The notes beneath the pieces were generated by a model, which was given only the letters and a program-made list of their open reading frames with translations, did not search any database and was not told where the DNA came from. From Streptomyces sp. CBMA156 (GTDB lineage: Bacteria > Actinomycetota > Actinomycetes > Streptomycetales > Streptomycetaceae), in NCBI RefSeq assembly GCF_014596515.1, contig NZ_MSJQ01000439.1, positions 1 through 50,436 on the forward strand: a stretch of 50,436 nt of DNA. The letters run 5' to 3'. Shown piece by piece: positions 7,904 to 16,353 of the stretch (its first letter is position 1; each line of letters begins with the position of its first letter). Position numbers and translations under genes: made by a program.

Positions 7904-8893
7904 ATGCCCGACGATCTGGACCGCAAAATCATCCACGGACTCCACTGCGCCCCGCGCGTCTCCTTCCGCCGCCTCGGCGAGGTCGTCGGGGTGTCCGAGC
8001 AGACCGTGGCGCGCCGCTACAACGCCCTGCGCCGCAGCGGCGTCCTGCGGGTCGTCGGGCTGAGCAACCCGGCCGCCCACGGCCAGGCCGAGTGGATCGC
8101 CCGGCTTCGCTGCCGCCCGGACGCCGTGGGCCCCCTCGCGGACTCCCTCGCCCGCAGGCCCGAGGTCGCCTACGTCGGCGTCGTCTCCGGCGGGGAGATC
8201 GTCTGCATCATCCGCTCACCCGCCGGCACCGCCCGCGACGACATCCTCCTGCGGCAGCTCCCCAGGGCCGCCTCCGTCCTCGACCTGAGCGTCGACCTCG
8301 TCGTCCACGCCTTCGGCAGCCCGGACACGGCCGGCTGGACCGGCGCGGAAGGCTCCCTCACCGACGACCAGGTACGACGGCTGACCGAGGACCGCCCCGT
8401 CCCCGGCAGGCCCCCGCTCGCCCCGGGCGACGAGGACCTCCCCCTCCTCGAAGCCCTGGCGGAGGACGGCCGGGCCTCGCACACCCGCCTGGCCGAACTC
8501 ACCGGCTGGTCCAAGCCGCGCGTCGCCCGGCGGCTGGAGGCGCTGGAAGCCACCGGCTCCCTCACCTACGACGTCGACGCGATGCCCGAACGCCTCGGCT
8601 ACGAACTCAACGCCGCCCTGTGGCTCCAGGTCGACCTGTCGCAGCTGCACCGCATCGGCGAGGAGATCAGCCGGCACGTGGAGTGCGCCTGCGCCTTCGC
8701 CGTCAGCGGCCGGCACAACATCATGGCCATCGTCATCTGCAAGGACACCCCCGACTTCTACCGCTACCTCAGCAGCCGCGTCGCCCGCATCGAGGGCATC
8801 AGGGGCTACGAGATCAGCATCCGGGTGCGCCGCCTCAAGCAGTCCGTCTCACTCATCCACCACGGCCGCCTCGTCCACCCCACCCACGCCTGA
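7904..8893 (+). CDS. Lrp/AsnC-family regulator with two tandem modules
   Basis: 329 residues made of two Lrp/AsnC units. Unit one begins at residue ~1 with a winged HTH (LDRKIIHGLHCAPRVSFRRL, VVGVSEQTVARRYNAL) and a ligand-binding RAM-like domain. Unit two begins near ~175 with a second HTH (DLPLLEALAEDGRASHTRLA, GWSKPRVARRLEAL) and another RAM domain. Double-unit Lrp proteins are common in Streptomyces and act as oligomeric DNA-binding regulators sensing small metabolites. I chose ATG 7904 because homology begins there, with GGCAGGA upstream; longer readings only add Arg-rich frame-shadow sequence. It probably controls the divergent MFS/oxidoreductase operon. Confidence 0.9.
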   Translation: MPDDLDRKIIHGLHCAPRVSFRRLGEVVGVSEQTVARRYNALRRSGVLRVVGLSNPAAHGQAEWIARLRCRPDAVGPLADSLARRPEVAYVGVVSGGEIVCIIRSPAGTARDDILLRQLPRAASVLDLSVDLVVHAFGSPDTAGWTGAEGSLTDDQVRRLTEDRPVPGRPPLAPGDEDLPLLEALAEDGRASHTRLAELTGWSKPRVARRLEALEATGSLTYDVDAMPERLGYELNAALWLQVDLSQLHRIGEEISRHVECACAFAVSGRHNIMAIVICKDTPDFYRYLSSRVARIEGIRGYEISIRVRRLKQSVSLIHHGRLVHPTHA

Positions 8894-8910
8894 CCTGCCC
8901 GGACATCCCC

Positions 8911-9870
8911 TCAGCGCACCCGCCCCCGCGCCTTCAGCGGGATGTCGGGCAGCGCCGGGGCGGCCAGCCGGTCGCCGGCGTAGCCGTGCACCTCGCCGAA
9001 GCGGGTGCCGGACTCCCAGTCCTCCCGCGCCCGCGCGATGTCCTCGGTGGTGCGGCCGATGAAGTTCCACCACATGACGATCTTCTCGTCGAAGGGCTCG
9101 CCGCCGAGCAGCAGGACGGCGGCGTCGCCGTGGGCGCGGAGGGGGAGGTCGGGGCGGCCGCAGCCGAGGTAGAGCATGGAGCCGGGTTCGACCGGGACGC
9201 CGTCGACGTCGACGCGGCCGGTCATGGCGAGGACGGCGTACTCGAAGTCGGGGACGAGCGGGAGGCGGAGCTCGGCGCCGTCGGTGAGGGCGAGGTCGGC
9301 GCCGACCAGCGGGGTGTGGGTGGTGCCCGGCGAAGCAGCGGTGTCGAGGATGCCGAGGAGGACGGTGGCGCGCAGGCCCGGGCGGGTGAGCACGGGCAGG
9401 TCGGGGTGGTGCTCGAAGGCGGGGGCGGTGTGCCGGCTGGCCTCCGGAAGGGCGACCCAGAGCTGGGCGCCGTGCAGGTGGCGGGCGTGCGGGCGCGGGG
9501 ACTCCTCGGAGTGCGAGATGGCCCGGCCCGAGGTCATCAGGCCCAGTTCGTACGGCCGGACGGTCTGGAGGCTGCCGAGGCTGTCGCGGTGCAGCACCTC
9601 GCCCTGGTGGAGCCAGCTGACCGTCTGGAGGCCCATGTGGGGGTGCGGCGGGACCTGCATGCCCGGCTCGTCGGCGATGTCGTCGGGTCCGTAGTGGTCC
9701 ACGAAGCACCAGGCGCCGACCATCCGGCGGCCCAGGTTGGGCAGCAGCCGGCGGACCATCGTGCTTCCACCGAGCGGAAATTGACGGGCCGTCAGCAGAT
9801 CGCGGACTGGGCCGGTGCTGGCCTCGCGGCCGCAGCTGGTCGGGGCGGGCTTGAGGTCGAGGTTGCTCAT
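8911..9870 (-). CDS. Pirin-family bicupin protein
   Basis: 319 residues with the two-cupin architecture of pirins. FVDHYGPDDIADEPGM, PPHPHMGLQTVSWLHQGEVL and GRAISHSEES hold the His and Glu residues that bind Fe in the N-terminal cupin. The C-terminal cupin has the usual FNFIG-like MWWNFIGRTTEDIARAREDW near residue 280. Pirins act as quercetinase-like dioxygenases or as redox-sensitive protein partners in the cytoplasm. The start at ATG 9870 is where homology begins; an upstream in-frame ATG at 9933 adds only low-complexity residues. The stop lies 17 bases from the convergent Lrp gene. Confidence 0.9.
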   Translation of the reverse strand: MSNLDLKPAPTSCGREASTGPVRDLLTARQFPLGGSTMVRRLLPNLGRRMVGAWCFVDHYGPDDIADEPGMQVPPHPHMGLQTVSWLHQGEVLHRDSLGSLQTVRPYELGLMTSGRAISHSEESPRPHARHLHGAQLWVALPEASRHTAPAFEHHPDLPVLTRPGLRATVLLGILDTAASPGTTHTPLVGADLALTDGAELRLPLVPDFEYAVLAMTGRVDVDGVPVEPGSMLYLGCGRPDLPLRAHGDAAVLLLGGEPFDEKIVMWWNFIGRTTEDIARAREDWESGTRFGEVHGYAGDRLAAPALPDIPLKARGRVR

Positions 9871-10040
9871 CGCGGTTCCACCACCGTACGGAGAGGGCCG
9901 GGCGGGGCCCCGGAGGGCGCCGCCACCGATCATCCGTCACGGTGCGGCGTTCCTCCACCCGCGCCCGGCCATCCGGCGGCAGCCGGGACCCCAGCGCGGC
10001 AGCCGGCACCAGGGCGGCAGCCGGGGCCGGCGGGCGGGCC

Positions 10041-10724
10041 TCAGTGCCCGCAGGCCCACCAGGCGTCCGCCGTCGCCTTGTCGGCGAGTTCCCGCAGGTT
10101 GCGGACCGCCTCGGCCGGGTCCTCGGCCCCGTACACCGCCGAGCCGGCCACGAACACGTCCGCGCCCGCGTCCGCGCAGCGCTCGATCGTGCCGGCCGAG
10201 ACGCCGCCGTCCACCTGGAGCCACAGTTCCAGGTCGTGCCTGGCGATCAGCTCCCGGGTGCGGCGGATCTTCGGCAGCATGATGTCCAGGAACGCCTGGC
10301 CGCCGAAGCCGGGCTCGACGGTCATGATCAGCACCATGTCGAGCTCGGGCAGCAGGTCCTCGTAGGGCTCGATCGGGGTGCCCGGCTTGAGCGCCATCGA
10401 GGCGCGGGCGCCCTTGGCGCGGATCTCGCGGGCGAGCCGGACGGGCGCGGCGGCGGCCTCGACGTGGAAGGTGACGGAGCCGGCGCCGGCCTCGACGTAC
10501 TGCGGGGCCCAGCGGTCCGGGTCCTCGATCATCAGGTGGCAGTCGAGCGGGATGTCGGTGGCGCGGGCGAGCGACTCGACCACCGGGACGCCGAGGGTGA
10601 GGTTGGGCACGAAGTGGTTGTCCATGACGTCCACGTGCAGCCAGTCGGAACCCCGGGCGGCCTCGGCCTCGTCGGCGAGCCGGGCGAAGTCGGCGGACAG
10701 GATGCTGGGGTTGATCTGGGCCAT
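10041..10724 (-). CDS. rpe: Ribulose-phosphate 3-epimerase
   Basis: 227 residues, full length. It interconverts D-ribulose 5-phosphate and D-xylulose 5-phosphate in the pentose phosphate pathway (cytoplasm). The TIM-barrel signatures are all present: INPSILSADFARL at the N-terminus, HVDVMDNHFVPNLT (metal His and catalytic Asp), CHLMIEDPD, MTVEPGFGGQ with the mobile loop, VDGGVS (second catalytic Asp) and GSAVYG in the phosphate site. It is transcribed alone here, with a CRP-like box in the divergent region upstream. Confidence 0.97.
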   Translation of the reverse strand: MAQINPSILSADFARLADEAEAARGSDWLHVDVMDNHFVPNLTLGVPVVESLARATDIPLDCHLMIEDPDRWAPQYVEAGAGSVTFHVEAAAAPVRLAREIRAKGARASMALKPGTPIEPYEDLLPELDMVLIMTVEPGFGGQAFLDIMLPKIRRTRELIARHDLELWLQVDGGVSAGTIERCADAGADVFVAGSAVYGAEDPAEAVRNLRELADKATADAWWACGH

Positions 10725-10832
10725 GGCCGACTACCTTCGTGCGAGGGCTTGCGAGGGCTGGGCGCCCCGGAACGGGCACCTCATCCCATCATCCCGTGCC
10801 GCACCGCCGCCGACCGCACCCCACGGCCACCA

Positions 10833-10848
10833 CGTGACCGTCGTCACA
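10833..10848. promoter_or_regulatory. CRP-like box in the rpe / SCO6745-family divergent region
   Basis: CGTGACCGTCGTCACA fits the Streptomyces Crp pattern GTG-N6-GNCAC and the general TGTGA-N6-TCACA pattern with one mismatch. It lies 109 bases upstream of rpe and 230 upstream of the SCO6745-family gene. The 354-base intergenic region (10725-11078) also contains a direct repeat of the form CGAGTWCGTCCCGG near 10923 and 10949, and no gene that I can support. Confidence 0.45.
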
Positions 10849-11078
10849 CCCGTTTCGGGGTTACCGGGGCCTTCGCCGTGGTCATCAGCCCTGGAGCGGT
10901 CCACGCACCCACCCCGGCGGCCCGAGTACGTCCCGGCACGTCCGAGTTCGTCCCGGTAACTCCAGGGCGCCCGGGCACTTCCGAGGACGGGGACTCGCCG
11001 CCGCGGCGCCTGCCGGAGGCCGTCCCGACCAGTCGAGTTCCCGCCCCGTCGGGAGCTCCGTCCGAGGAAGGTCTCCCG

Positions 11079-11930
11079 ATGGCCGATCTCGTCCATCCCG
11101 CCCGCGCGCTGTGGTGGCTCTTCGAGCCGGTGCACACCGTCACCTACTTCCTGCCCGAGGGCCGCGCCGCCTTCGAGGAGGCCGGTCTGCACGGCCGCCT
11201 GCACGGCTACTTCGCCAGCCGCGCGGCCCCGCTCGGCGCGGTGGACGCCCCGCCGGTGACCGCCGCGTTCTTCAGCTTCTCCCCGTCGATGGTCGAGCGT
11301 GCCCTGCCGGAGGTGTGGAACCACGCGAGCCCGGACGAGGCGCTGGCCGCCCGGCTGAAGGGCTCGGCGGCGATCCTGGGCGGGCTGCTGGAGCACGTGG
11401 ACAAGGACCAGGTCGAACTGGTCGCCGGGACGCTGGAGCAGGCAGCCGCCCGGCTGGACTGCGCCGGCCGGGTGCTGGCCGCGGCCAACGCGGCGCTGCC
11501 CCGCCCGAGCGGCCTGTACGAGCGGCTCTGGCAGAGCGCCACCGTGATGCGCGAGCACCGCGGCGACGGCCACGTGGCCGCGCTGGTGGCGGCCGGGCTG
11601 GACGGCTGCGAGGCGCTGGTGGTCCGCTGCGCGATGGACCTGCGGCGCGAGGACCTCCAGCCGCTGCGCGGATGGACGGACGCCGAGTGGGAGGCGGCCG
11701 CCGAGCGCCTGGTCGAGCGCGGCTGGCTGACCGCCGAGGGTGCGGTCACCGAGCTCGGCCGGATCGGCCACCAGGCCCTGGAGGCCGCCACCGACCTGGC
11801 CGCCGCCCGGGTCTGGGAGGACTACCCGCGGGCCGAACTCGACCGGCTGGCAGCCGCGTTGAAGCCGATCTCGGCGCTCTGTCGCAGCCGGCTGCCGATC
11901 AACCCGATGGGGCTGCCTGACAACCAGTGA
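11079..11930 (+). CDS. SCO6745-family protein
   Basis: 283 residues. The all-helical N-terminus (ARALWWLFEPVHTVTYF, GYFASRAAPLG, TAAFFSFSPSMVERALPEVW) is characteristic of a family abundant in Streptomyces and named after SCO6745. The C-terminal third resembles a MarR-like winged helix (LRGWTDAEWEAAAERLVERG, WLTAEGAVTELGRIGHQALE). Function is unknown; a DNA-binding or adaptor role is possible from the fold but unproven. ATG 11079 has GAGGAAGG 9 bases upstream. It is a single-gene unit, and the gene downstream is on the opposite strand. Confidence 0.85.
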   Translation: MADLVHPARALWWLFEPVHTVTYFLPEGRAAFEEAGLHGRLHGYFASRAAPLGAVDAPPVTAAFFSFSPSMVERALPEVWNHASPDEALAARLKGSAAILGGLLEHVDKDQVELVAGTLEQAAARLDCAGRVLAAANAALPRPSGLYERLWQSATVMREHRGDGHVAALVAAGLDGCEALVVRCAMDLRREDLQPLRGWTDAEWEAAAERLVERGWLTAEGAVTELGRIGHQALEAATDLAAARVWEDYPRAELDRLAAALKPISALCRSRLPINPMGLPDNQ

Positions 11931-11985
11931 CCGGACAGCCGGCGACCGGACACCAGTGACCGGTCGGCGAGGTCAGCCGGCGAGG

Positions 11986-12663
11986 TCAGCCGGCCGGGGA
12001 CGCCCCGGGCGGGCCGAGCACGATCCCCCGCCCGGCGTAGAACTGCCCGAACGACCGCCACGGCACGCGCGCGAAGGCCTGCGACTCCCCCGGGAAACCG
12101 GACGGGTTGTGGATCAGCAGCGCCGTGTCCGTGGCGCCGACCGCCAGCACCAGGTGCCCGCCGCGCCGCACCGGCTCCGGCCCGTGCGGCTCCCGGATCG
12201 ACGGGTGCACCGACACCATCACCAGCCGCCCGCCGGCCACCTCCGCCGACACCTCCGCAGGCGTCAACTCCCTTGCGTCCGCGGCCAGTCCCCAGCGGCT
12301 CCGGACGTAGGAGGCGAACGGTGCGTGGATCAGCCCGCGCAGACCGTCGCCGTCCCGTACGTACCCGCCGGCCGCCATGCACTCGCCGGCGAGCGCCATC
12401 GCCGCCGGGGCCACGCCCCACCAGTGTTCCAGTGCCATCCGCAGGCAGGCCACCCCGCACAGCCGCCAGGACCACCACGCGTACTCCTCCGGGGTGGCCG
12501 CGCCGGACTGGCCCCAGCGCGGGTCGGCGGAGGCGTCCAGCCGCCCGTCGACGATCTCCCGCACCAGTTCCGCCGACTCCCACTGCGCCCGGTACGGCAC
12601 ATCGTGCACCACCCGCAGCGGCCGTACCGGCGCCTCCGGCCGCGCCCCGCCCTGATCCACCAT
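11986..12663 (-). CDS. C39-like papain-fold protein
   Basis: 225 residues. SWRLCGVACLRMALEHW (residues ~65-82) looks like the catalytic Cys helix of C39/papain-type peptidases (CGxAxLxM). GGHLVLAVG followed by LLIHNPSG near ~165-190 supplies the matching His and Asn/Asp pair. There is no signal peptide and no membrane segment, so it would act in the cytoplasm, perhaps as a transglutaminase- or BtrH-like acyltransferase or a peptidase. The upstream DUF4188 gene is on the same strand but 78 bases away, so a shared transcript is possible. Fold assignment is moderately confident; the reaction is unknown. Confidence 0.8.
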   Translation of the reverse strand: MVDQGGARPEAPVRPLRVVHDVPYRAQWESAELVREIVDGRLDASADPRWGQSGAATPEEYAWWSWRLCGVACLRMALEHWWGVAPAAMALAGECMAAGGYVRDGDGLRGLIHAPFASYVRSRWGLAADARELTPAEVSAEVAGGRLVMVSVHPSIREPHGPEPVRRGGHLVLAVGATDTALLIHNPSGFPGESQAFARVPWRSFGQFYAGRGIVLGPPGASPAG

Positions 12664-12740
12664 CCCCCGAAGCTCTCACGGCACGGCGACCCGGACAACT
12701 CGCGACACTCCCGTGCCGCCCACGCTCAGGCGACCGCCGC

Positions 12741-13283
12741 CTACTCGCCTGCCTTGTCCGCCCCGTCCGCCCCGCCGCTCCCCGGCTCCCGGTGGGCCAG
12801 CCGCTGCGCCGCGTGCCGGCCGCGCGCCTCCACCGGCAGTGAGCCGGTGGCGCCGGCCAGGCCGAACGGCGGCATGTCGAAGTAGATCGACTCGTACCCG
12901 CCCTCCGGCACGATGTACGTCTCGTGCCAGAGCCCGACGTGTCCGCGCGCCTTGCCCTCCCGCAGTTTGCGGTTGGCGATGCCCCACACAGTGTGGTGGA
13001 AGCCGTCCGGCGCACTCGCATAGCCGTACAGCTTCTCCTTGGACTCCCAGTACTGGACGACGTAGTAGGTGCGCGGCGAGGCGGTCAGCAGGATGCGGCC
13101 GCGCAGGCCGCGTTCGGGGGCCCGGCGCAGCTCGTACAGCATCCGGAACATCGCGAACATCACCGGGCCCCAGTGGTGCACGGCCCAGAACCGGTTGATC
13201 CGCATGCCGATCAGCAGCACCACGGTGTCGCCGGTGGCGGCGGCGGTGGTGTAGCCCGGCTGCGGCCTGGCGAACAAGGACAT
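12741..13283 (-). CDS. DUF4188 family protein (monooxygenase-like)
   Basis: 180 residues. LLIGMRINRFWAVHHWGPV, QYWESKEKLYGYA and LWHETYIVPEGGYESIYFDM are hallmarks of DUF4188. The family has a dimeric alpha/beta-barrel fold related to haem-degrading monooxygenases and is almost always next to a TetR regulator, as here. The last ~30 residues are low-complexity. A perfect ATGTAA/TTACAT dyad lies 25 bases upstream of the start, and the TetR gene is upstream on the same strand, so repression by that TetR is likely. The ligand is unknown. Confidence 0.87.
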   Translation of the reverse strand: MSLFARPQPGYTTAAATGDTVVLLIGMRINRFWAVHHWGPVMFAMFRMLYELRRAPERGLRGRILLTASPRTYYVVQYWESKEKLYGYASAPDGFHHTVWGIANRKLREGKARGHVGLWHETYIVPEGGYESIYFDMPPFGLAGATGSLPVEARGRHAAQRLAHREPGSGGADGADKAGE

Positions 13284-13307
13284 CCCTGCCTCCCCGCACC
13301 CATGCTC

Positions 13308-13326
13308 ATGTAAGCGGTGATTACAT
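13308..13326. promoter_or_regulatory. TetR-type operator ATGTAA-N7-TTACAT
   Basis: ATGTAAGCGGTGATTACAT has perfect 6-base arms and a 7-base spacer. It lies between the TetR gene (13372-14025) and the DUF4188 gene (start 13283), where binding would overlap the DUF4188 promoter. AT-rich dyads of this size are typical of TetR-family sites. Confidence 0.7.
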
Positions 13327-13371
13327 CAGCGCCGGATGACCCGGTCAAGGCTCGCGGCAACCACAATTCGA

Positions 13372-14025
13372 CTACCGCGCAGGTCGGTTGGCGACACCCT
13401 GGCCGAAGGCGTCGAGCACCTGCCCGGCCAGCTCCTCCGCCCTCCCGGCCGGCAGGTAACCGTCCACGATCATCTGCGCCAGCCCGTACACCAGCGCCTG
13501 CCCGGCCAGCCCGACCAGCGCCGGATCCCCCGGGCGCAGCCGGCCCGCCTCCTGGTCGGCGACGATCAGGTCCGTCAACGCCCGGTCGATGCCGTCCAGT
13601 TGCTCGCGCAGCTCGGGCTCCCTGACGGCTGTGAACACCCGTGAGCGCACCAGCTCGAACCGGCGCGGATGGTGCAGCGCGTACCGGACGAACCCCAGTC
13701 CGATCGCCCGCATGCCCGAGCCGCCGTCCGGCCCGGCAGCCGCCAGCTGCGCCTCCTGCCAGCCCACGAGGTCGGCCAGCACCCGGTCCGCCAGGGCGGT
13801 CAACAGCGCCTGCCGGTCGGCGAAGTGGCGGAACGGCGCCCCCGCCGACACCCCCGCCCGACGCGCCACCTCCCGCACGCTCACCTTCTCCTGCCCCTGC
13901 TCGTCCAGCACCTCGAACGCCGCCGCCACCAGCGCCTCCGGCAGCGCCCCGTGGTGGTACGCCCCCCGGCCCCCGCCACCCTCCCCGCCCTGCGCCCGCG
14001 CCCGCATCTGCTCCCGCTCCCTCAT
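13372..14025 (-). CDS. TetR-family regulator of the DUF4188 gene
   Basis: 217 residues. After a Gly/Arg-rich leader, the DNA-binding domain covers ~24-70: LVAAAFEVLDEQGQEKVSVR, EVARRAGVSAGAPFRHFADR. The C-terminal ligand domain resembles the TetR_C group with WHG-like features (RYALHHPRRFELVRSRVF). ATG 14025 has AAGGCAGG upstream on this strand. The operator-like dyad downstream of it, before the DUF4188 gene, is its probable target. It is divergent from the small gene at 14089, and could influence that promoter too. Confidence 0.9.
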   Translation of the reverse strand: MREREQMRARAQGGEGGGGRGAYHHGALPEALVAAAFEVLDEQGQEKVSVREVARRAGVSAGAPFRHFADRQALLTALADRVLADLVGWQEAQLAAAGPDGGSGMRAIGLGFVRYALHHPRRFELVRSRVFTAVREPELREQLDGIDRALTDLIVADQEAGRLRPGDPALVGLAGQALVYGLAQMIVDGYLPAGRAEELAGQVLDAFGQGVANRPAR

Positions 14026-14088
14026 GCCTGCCTTGCTACCACAGCGGGGCGATTCCCCATCCGCGTCACACCCTCCGAACGGAGCCCG

Positions 14089-14544
14089 ATGTCCACTCCC
14101 ACCTCCCGCCCCACCGGCCGCACCAGCCGCGCCGCGACCTTCGCCGCCGCCTACGTCCTGCTCCGCAGTTCGGCCGACCTCGCCGACCACTGGATCCAGA
14201 CCGACCACCAGGCCGACACCAAGGCCGACCGCTCCCCGCACGGCCGCCGCGCCTGCGCCGCCCACGTCGCGACCTACACCGCGGTCCAGGCGGCCGCCCT
14301 GGTCCTCGGCGGCCGCGCCCTCGGCCTGCGCCCGAAGCCGCGCCGGGTCATCGCCGCGCTCGCCCTCTCCGCCTCCACCCACTACCTCGCCGACCGCCGG
14401 GAACCCCTGCGGCGGGCGGCCGAAGCCACCCGCCGCGGGAACTTCCTGCGCCTCGCCGACCACGGCATGAACGGGGGCTACATCCTCGACCAGGCCTTCC
14501 ACCACGTCGTCGAGACCTGTGCCGCCCTCATCGTCGCCCGCTGA
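14089..14544 (+). CDS. Small DUF3307-like protein
   Basis: 151 residues. DLADHWIQTDHQADTKAD and CAAHVATYTAVQAAALVL recall DUF3307 (helical, membrane-associated, known from phage and actinobacterial accessory regions). LALSASTHYLADRREPLRR and a His-rich C-terminus (YILDQAFHHVVET) follow, and the conserved Asp/His residues could bind metal. ATG 14089 is preceded by GGAGCCCG. Longer readings on this strand belong to the antisense of the TetR gene. The family assignment is tentative. Its stop is 15 bases from the convergent Crp-type gene. Confidence 0.75.
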   Translation: MSTPTSRPTGRTSRAATFAAAYVLLRSSADLADHWIQTDHQADTKADRSPHGRRACAAHVATYTAVQAAALVLGGRALGLRPKPRRVIAALALSASTHYLADRREPLRRAAEATRRGNFLRLADHGMNGGYILDQAFHHVVETCAALIVAR

Positions 14545-14559
14545 CCCCGCCCGCCGGCC

Positions 14560-15333
14560 TCACCCGGCCTGCGGGTGCCACCCCCCGAGCCGCGCCGCGG
14601 CGACGCGCACGGCCTCGGGGTCCGTGACCAGGAGGCTGCCCCCGCGCCCTTTCGGCCAACCGCCGAAGGGAGGATCGGAGGTGAGCCGCCGCACCGTGTC
14701 CCGCCCGAGGCCGAGGCACTCGGCCACCTCCTGCTGGGTGATCCTGAGGCACACCGGCCCGTCCGGCTGCCCCGCCCCCTCCGCGTGGTCCAGCAGCGGC
14801 AGGACGAGACGGGCCACCCGGGCCGCGCCGTCGCCGGACCGCAGGATCATCGCCCCCTCCCGCCCCCGGCCGGAGACGTACGGCAGGAGGTCGTTCCACC
14901 ACTCGCGGCGGAACTCGGCGCTCCTGAACCGTTCGCCGGAGATCATCACCACCTCGCACTCGGTGCGCGCCCGCACGGTGGCCGTACGGGAGGTCAGTTC
15001 GAGCGCCGCCATTTCGCCGAGGAGGTCGCCGGCCCCCCGGATGGTGATCAGCTGTTCGGCTTCCCAGTCCCGGCCGCCCCCGCTCTGCCACACGTCCACC
15101 AGACCGCCCAGCAGGGCGAACACGTCGACCCCCGGGTCGCCCTCACGCATCGGCGTCCACCCCGCCGGACGGGTCATCCGCGGAAGGCCCCTGAGGAACG
15201 CGACCCACCGCTCCTCACCCACACGCTGACGGAACGTCCAGTGCGGCCCGGGCGAGGCCCCGGGCCCGGGCCGCCGAGCCGTCCGGTTGGCAGCCGTCGG
15301 CGAACCCGCCGAGAAGTTGTGGCAGTTTTTCAT
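14560..15333 (-). CDS. Crp/Fnr-family cyclic-nucleotide-binding regulator
   Basis: 257 residues. Residues ~60-150 form a cNMP-binding beta-roll. The phosphate-binding cassette reads LLGEMAALELTSRTATVRA, keeping the Gly-Glu pair (~106-107) and Arg-Thr (~116-117) that hold the cyclic phosphate in CRP. The C-terminal winged HTH is at ~198-218 (RITQQEVAECLGLGRDTVRR), with an RDTVRR recognition helix comparable to the RETVGR of E. coli CRP. The last ~30 residues are an extra extension, and the N-terminal ~30 are Pro/Ala-rich. It is divergent from a nucleotide-cyclase-like gene, and a CRP-like box lies between the two. The pair therefore looks like a self-contained second-messenger producer and sensor. 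It is not the housekeeping Streptomyces Crp, judged by length and tail. Confidence 0.88.
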   Translation of the reverse strand: MKNCHNFSAGSPTAANRTARRPGPGASPGPHWTFRQRVGEERWVAFLRGLPRMTRPAGWTPMREGDPGVDVFALLGGLVDVWQSGGGRDWEAEQLITIRGAGDLLGEMAALELTSRTATVRARTECEVVMISGERFRSAEFRREWWNDLLPYVSGRGREGAMILRSGDGAARVARLVLPLLDHAEGAGQPDGPVCLRITQQEVAECLGLGRDTVRRLTSDPPFGGWPKGRGGSLLVTDPEAVRVAAARLGGWHPQAG

Positions 15334-15455
15334 GCCGGGAGATTAGAGGCCGCCGCGCCCAACGAACCGCGACCATCCGACAGTTGGAGCAATGTCCAGG
15401 ACTCCCCCCGGTTACCTGCTACCCTCCCGCGCCGCCTGCCGCCCGCGGGATCCGC

Positions 15456-15471
15456 TGTGGCGCGGGTCACA
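15456..15471. promoter_or_regulatory. CRP-like box between the Crp-type regulator and cyclase genes
   Basis: TGTGGCGCGGGTCACA matches TGTGA-N6-TCACA with one mismatch, and fits GTG-N6-GNCAC exactly. It lies 123 bases upstream of the regulator start and 110 upstream of the cyclase-like gene, so it could serve both. The remaining intergenic sequence (15334-15580) shows no credible gene. Confidence 0.55.
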
Positions 15472-15580
15472 GGAATTCGGACCTGCCAAGCCATTGCCCG
15501 CCGCGCCCCACGCCCAGACTCGTGACCGCCACCGCGCAGCAGGCCGGCCACCCGCCCCCTCACCCCGCCAGGAGAACGCC

Positions 15581-16327
15581 ATGCCCGAACCCCCGCAGCT
15601 CCCCGGCGCCTCCAGCCGGCCCCTGCCGCCCTACCAGGGGCTACTCGGGCTGGACGTACGGCGCTACACCGACCTGCCCGGCGTGGTGCAGGCACCGGTC
15701 AGCGCCTACCTCGAACCGCTCCTCGACGCGGCGCTCACCGCCGCCGGGCTCGACGAGCTGAGGACGGCGAAGCGCTTCCTGTCGCACTCGGGCGACGGGC
15801 TGGCCCTCGGGTTCGCCTCCGAGCTGATGCCCCACGTCATCCACCCCGGGCTCGGCTGCCTCAGCAACGAACTCGCCCGGCACAACGCGGCACCGAACCG
15901 CGTCCGGCTCCGGATGCGGGCCAGCCTCCACGCCGGCCACGTGACCGCGGAGGGGTCCCCCGGCGAGGGCAACGGGCCGGCCCGGAACGAACTCCACCGG
16001 CTGCTCGACTCCGAGCAGGTCAAGGAAGTCCTGGCGCACGCCAGCCCGGCGACCACCCACCTGGTGGCGATCCTCTCCGACCACGTCTACCGGGAATCGG
16101 TCCGGGAGCTCTACACCGGACTGCCCCCGCGGCTCTTCAAGCGCGTCCGGGCGACCGTGCCCGGACGTGACTACAGCGAGTGGGCGTGGATCTACGACCC
16201 CGCGCACGCCGGGAACCCGCTCTTCCTGCCCGACTGCGAACGCCTCCACGTACCGAAGTGGACCACGTTCGTGGACACGATCGACCGCCTGCACTCCACG
16301 ATCCGACGCCTCCTCGACCGCTACTGA
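15581..16327 (+). CDS. Class III nucleotide-cyclase-like protein
   Basis: 248 residues. The order of motifs fits a class III adenylyl/guanylyl cyclase homology domain. GLLGLDVRRYT supplies the first metal Asp (D25), LSHSGDGLALGF the second (D72). RVRLRMRASLHAGHV is the central strand, and ARNELHRLLDS has the N-x3-R pair (N136, R140) that stabilises the transition state. All four residues are present, so activity is plausible, although the C-terminal half is divergent. There is no signal peptide or membrane helix. AGGAGAA lies before the ATG. Pycsar anti-phage cyclases (cCMP/cUMP) belong to the same superfamily. From memory, cyclase-like genes of this sort often sit beside Crp/Fnr genes in Streptomyces. 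The product nucleotide is unknown. The next gene starts 26 bases downstream. Confidence 0.75.
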   Translation: MPEPPQLPGASSRPLPPYQGLLGLDVRRYTDLPGVVQAPVSAYLEPLLDAALTAAGLDELRTAKRFLSHSGDGLALGFASELMPHVIHPGLGCLSNELARHNAAPNRVRLRMRASLHAGHVTAEGSPGEGNGPARNELHRLLDSEQVKEVLAHASPATTHLVAILSDHVYRESVRELYTGLPPRLFKRVRATVPGRDYSEWAWIYDPAHAGNPLFLPDCERLHVPKWTTFVDTIDRLHSTIRRLLDRY

Positions 16328-16353
16328 CTCCGCCCAACGGAAGGAACGCACCC

